DNA from: Candidatus Bathyarchaeota archaeon
GTDB lineage: Archaea; Thermoproteota; Bathyarchaeia; Bathyarchaeales; Bathyarchaeaceae
Assembly: GCA_026967815.1 (NCBI GenBank)
Contig: JAPUUO010000074.1
Span: 1 to 7,018 of the forward strand
Direction of reading: 5' to 3'
Length of the DNA stretch: 7,018 nt
Every line of letters begins with the position of its first letter. The first letter of the stretch is position 1. The translations under genes were made by a program, and so were the position numbers. Under the pieces are notes generated by a model. It saw nothing but the letters and a program-made list of their open reading frames with translations. It made no database searches and was not told where the DNA came from. This document shows, piece after piece, positions 5,606 to 7,018 of this stretch.

Positions 5606-6838
5606 TTGTCTTTTTCGTCGCATTTTGTCAAAGATAAATTTGCTCAGTATTATCAGAAGTATTCCTCTTCCATTCAGCCTCCTGCTTCTATTGAAAATAG
5701 GGAGTTCGGCTTCCTTTTGCTTAAGGAAAGAATTATGCTTAGGCACAAAGGCTTCAGAAGTGTGGACGACCTCAGGTCTTCTTTAAAAACAATTGTTCCT
5801 TCAGACGTTTATTATTCAAGCGCCTATTACGAGCGCCCCGAGGAAGAGATGAAAGGAAAGGGGTGGCTGGGAGCCGACTTGATTTTCGACATTGATGCGG
5901 ACCATATTCCAACTCCCTGCGGCAAGGTTCATGACATTTGGGTTTGCAGTAATTGTGGTGCCGTTGGTAGAGGCGAGTCACTTAAGAAGTGTCCCACTTG
6001 TGGGGAACAGAAATTCAATGAAAAAACTTGGCCTTGCGAAGTTTGTTTGGAGTCTGCGAAGGTTGAAGCGATAAAGCTTATAGACGTTTTGACGAAAGAT
6101 TTCGGTTTTTCCTCGGGAGAGTTAAAGGTGGGATTTTCTGGTCATCGGGGATACCACGTTCAGGTAGAAAGTGAGGAGGTTCGAGAGTTGGATTCGATGT
6201 CTCGCAAAGAAATTGTTGACTACGTCTTGGGGATAGGGTTGGAGGCTGAATTTCACGGTTTAGGTGGAAAGAGGTCACGGGTGCTTGCCGGTCCAGACTT
6301 AAATGATTTGGGATGGAGGGGAAGAATAGCTCGGGGAACCTACGCCTTTCTCCTCACAGCGTCTCCAGAAGAATTGGAAAAAATAGGGTTAAAGAAGAAT
6401 GTTAACACCATAATCCAGCATAAAAAGAAGCTTTTGGAGAGTTGGAAAGGAAAAGGAAAGGGACCTTGGGGAATCATAAGGGACATAGGTCCAGAAAGCT
6501 GGCGGAAAATAGCTCAATATGGCGTGGGAAAGCAGTCGGTGAAAATTGACACTGTGGTTACCACAGACATCCACCGTTTGATAAGACTCGCTAATACGCT
6601 GCACGGAAAAACCGGTCTGAAAAAAATGGAAGTGCCTATCACAGGCATCGAGGACTTTGATCCCCTTAAAAGCGCCGTGACCTTTAAGGAAGGCACGGTA
6701 ACGGTCCTTGTTTCAGATGCTCCTCAATTCAGATTGGGGGATGAAACCTACGGTCCATATAAAGAACAAGAAATTAAACTGCCCACAGCGGCGGCGTTGA
6801 TGCTTCTGTGTAAAGGAGCAGCAAAGGTGGTGGAATAA
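5606..6838 (+). CDS. priS: DNA primase small (catalytic) subunit PriS
   Basis: This is the catalytic subunit of the archaeal/eukaryotic-type primase, which makes RNA/DNA primers with PriL at replication forks. The 410-residue product shows the fold's diagnostic motifs: LGADLIFDIDADH (88-100) with metal-binding Asp95 and Asp97, SGHRGYHVQV (178-187), and KIDTVVTTDIHRLIRL (313-328) with Asp315 as the likely third catalytic Asp. The last motif runs into LHGKTGL (332-338), 18 residues from that Asp to His333 as in relatives. A cysteine-rich insert at 105-147 (Cys105, 114, 117, 129, 132, 144, 147, plus His109) should bind zinc and resembles the form in many archaea. TTG at 5606 is chosen because an in-frame TAA lies directly before it and the next ATG (5735) is too far in. 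An out-of-frame ATG at 5598 is not used. It is the first gene of a probable operon with the following GINS gene. Confidence 0.97.
   Translation: MSFSSHFVKDKFAQYYQKYSSSIQPPASIENREFGFLLLKERIMLRHKGFRSVDDLRSSLKTIVPSDVYYSSAYYERPEEEMKGKGWLGADLIFDIDADHIPTPCGKVHDIWVCSNCGAVGRGESLKKCPTCGEQKFNEKTWPCEVCLESAKVEAIKLIDVLTKDFGFSSGELKVGFSGHRGYHVQVESEEVRELDSMSRKEIVDYVLGIGLEAEFHGLGGKRSRVLAGPDLNDLGWRGRIARGTYAFLLTASPEELEKIGLKKNVNTIIQHKKKLLESWKGKGKGPWGIIRDIGPESWRKIAQYGVGKQSVKIDTVVTTDIHRLIRLANTLHGKTGLKKMEVPITGIEDFDPLKSAVTFKEGTVTVLVSDAPQFRLGDETYGPYKEQEIKLPTAAALMLLCKGAAKVVE
6826..6830 (+). promoter_or_regulatory. Shine-Dalgarno for the GINS gene
   Basis: GGTGG, inside the last codons of priS, lies 10 bases before the TTG at 6841. 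It decides that start in the absence of a nearby ATG or GTG and suggests co-translation with priS. Confidence 0.5.
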
Positions 6839-6840
6839 AT

Positions 6841-7018
6841 TTGTACGATGAACTCTACGAGGCCTGGAAAAGGGAAAAGGAAAATGTGGAAATTCAGAGA
6901 CTCTCGAAGAACTTCTACGCTAGAATTGCTGATTACGTGAAAAAAATACGAGAGGAACGTCGGATGCTAGACAAAAAAACAACGAAGTCCAAGTTATTGA
7001 ACCGCGAGTTCAAAGGTG
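6841..7018 (+). CDS. GINS-family DNA replication factor (3' truncated by window)
   Basis: Only the first 59 codons are visible, beginning with TTG two bases after the priS stop. The translation starts LYDELYEAWKREKE and continues with LSKNFYARIADYVKKIREE (21-39), then RMLDKK. This helical, charged pattern, with a short leader and then L-x-x-x-F-Y-x-x-I-x-x-Y, is typical of the N-terminal A domain of archaeal Gins51/Sld5-like proteins. These form the GINS part of the CMG replicative helicase with MCM and GAN/RecJ-Cdc45. Archaeal GINS genes are often next to priS, which supports the call. Another coiled-coil protein cannot be excluded from so short a piece, and the B domain lies outside the window. 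No ATG or GTG start is available in frame nearby, so TTG with an upstream GGTGG is preferred. Confidence 0.75.
   Translation, partial: MYDELYEAWKREKENVEIQRLSKNFYARIADYVKKIREERRMLDKKTTKSKLLNREFKG

Noticed and set aside
5598..5786. ATG-start 62-codon ORF just before priS
   Set aside because: Overlaps priS in another frame; its leucine/serine-rich product has no features, and priS motifs are in the TTG frame.
5918..6048. Cysteine-rich insert of PriS as a possible new fused zinc domain
   Set aside because: The same arrangement (PC...WxCxxCG...CPxCG...CxxC) is, as I recall, common in archaeal PriS proteins, so it is a normal zinc module.
1..7018. CRISPR arrays, tRNA/rRNA genes, IS elements, toxin-antitoxin or defence systems
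   Set aside because: No regularly spaced repeats, no tRNA-like cloverleaf or conserved rRNA words, no transposase or inverted-repeat ends, and no defence motifs seen on either strand.

Overview
The window looks like chromosomal DNA from an archaeon of moderate to low GC. The strongest evidence is a complete archaeal/eukaryotic-type DNA primase small subunit (priS). It is followed two bases later by the start of a GINS-type replication factor gene. TTG and GTG starts, archaeal Shine-Dalgarno cores (GAGGTG, GGTGG) and T/A-rich TATA-like boxes at archaeal spacing agree with this. The wording of the GINS and PriS proteins reminds me of TACK lineages such as Bathyarchaeia, but that is only an impression.

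Layout. (1) 1-554, plus strand: 3' part of a GDP-mannose 3,5-epimerase-like SDR gene, cut by the window edge. (2) 555-803: intergenic, with a T-tract and a candidate promoter. (3) 804-1652, plus: a dolichol-phosphate-mannose-synthase-like GT2 enzyme. (4) 1634-1855, plus: a truncated second epimerase, C-terminal part only, overlapping the end of the gene before it and the end of the convergent gene after it. (5) 5406-1821, minus: three genes in one direction, namely a DUF2079 polytopic membrane protein, an ALG11-like GT4 glycosyltransferase and a GT2 glycosyltransferase. The last two overlap by 11 bases. (6) 5407-5605: divergent promoter region. (7) 5606-7018, plus: priS and the truncated GINS gene.

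How the genes may work together. The first 5.4 kb is a surface-glycan or N-glycan type locus. The epimerase family, the Dol-P-Man synthase family and the ALG11 family all use GDP-mannose. The DUF2079 protein is a plausible GT-C-like membrane partner for a polyprenyl-phosphate sugar. The locus abuts, and is probably transcribed divergently from, core replication genes (primase and GINS).

The most notable signal is the unannotated epimerase fragment at 1634-1855. It matches codons 357-506 of the first gene without gaps (about 35/50 residues and about 100/150 bases by hand count). Its codon choice is different, and its homology begins inside the last codons of the Dol-P-Man synthase gene, which marks a rearrangement junction. 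I see no CRISPR, tRNA, rRNA, IS element or clearly new defence or mobile system.
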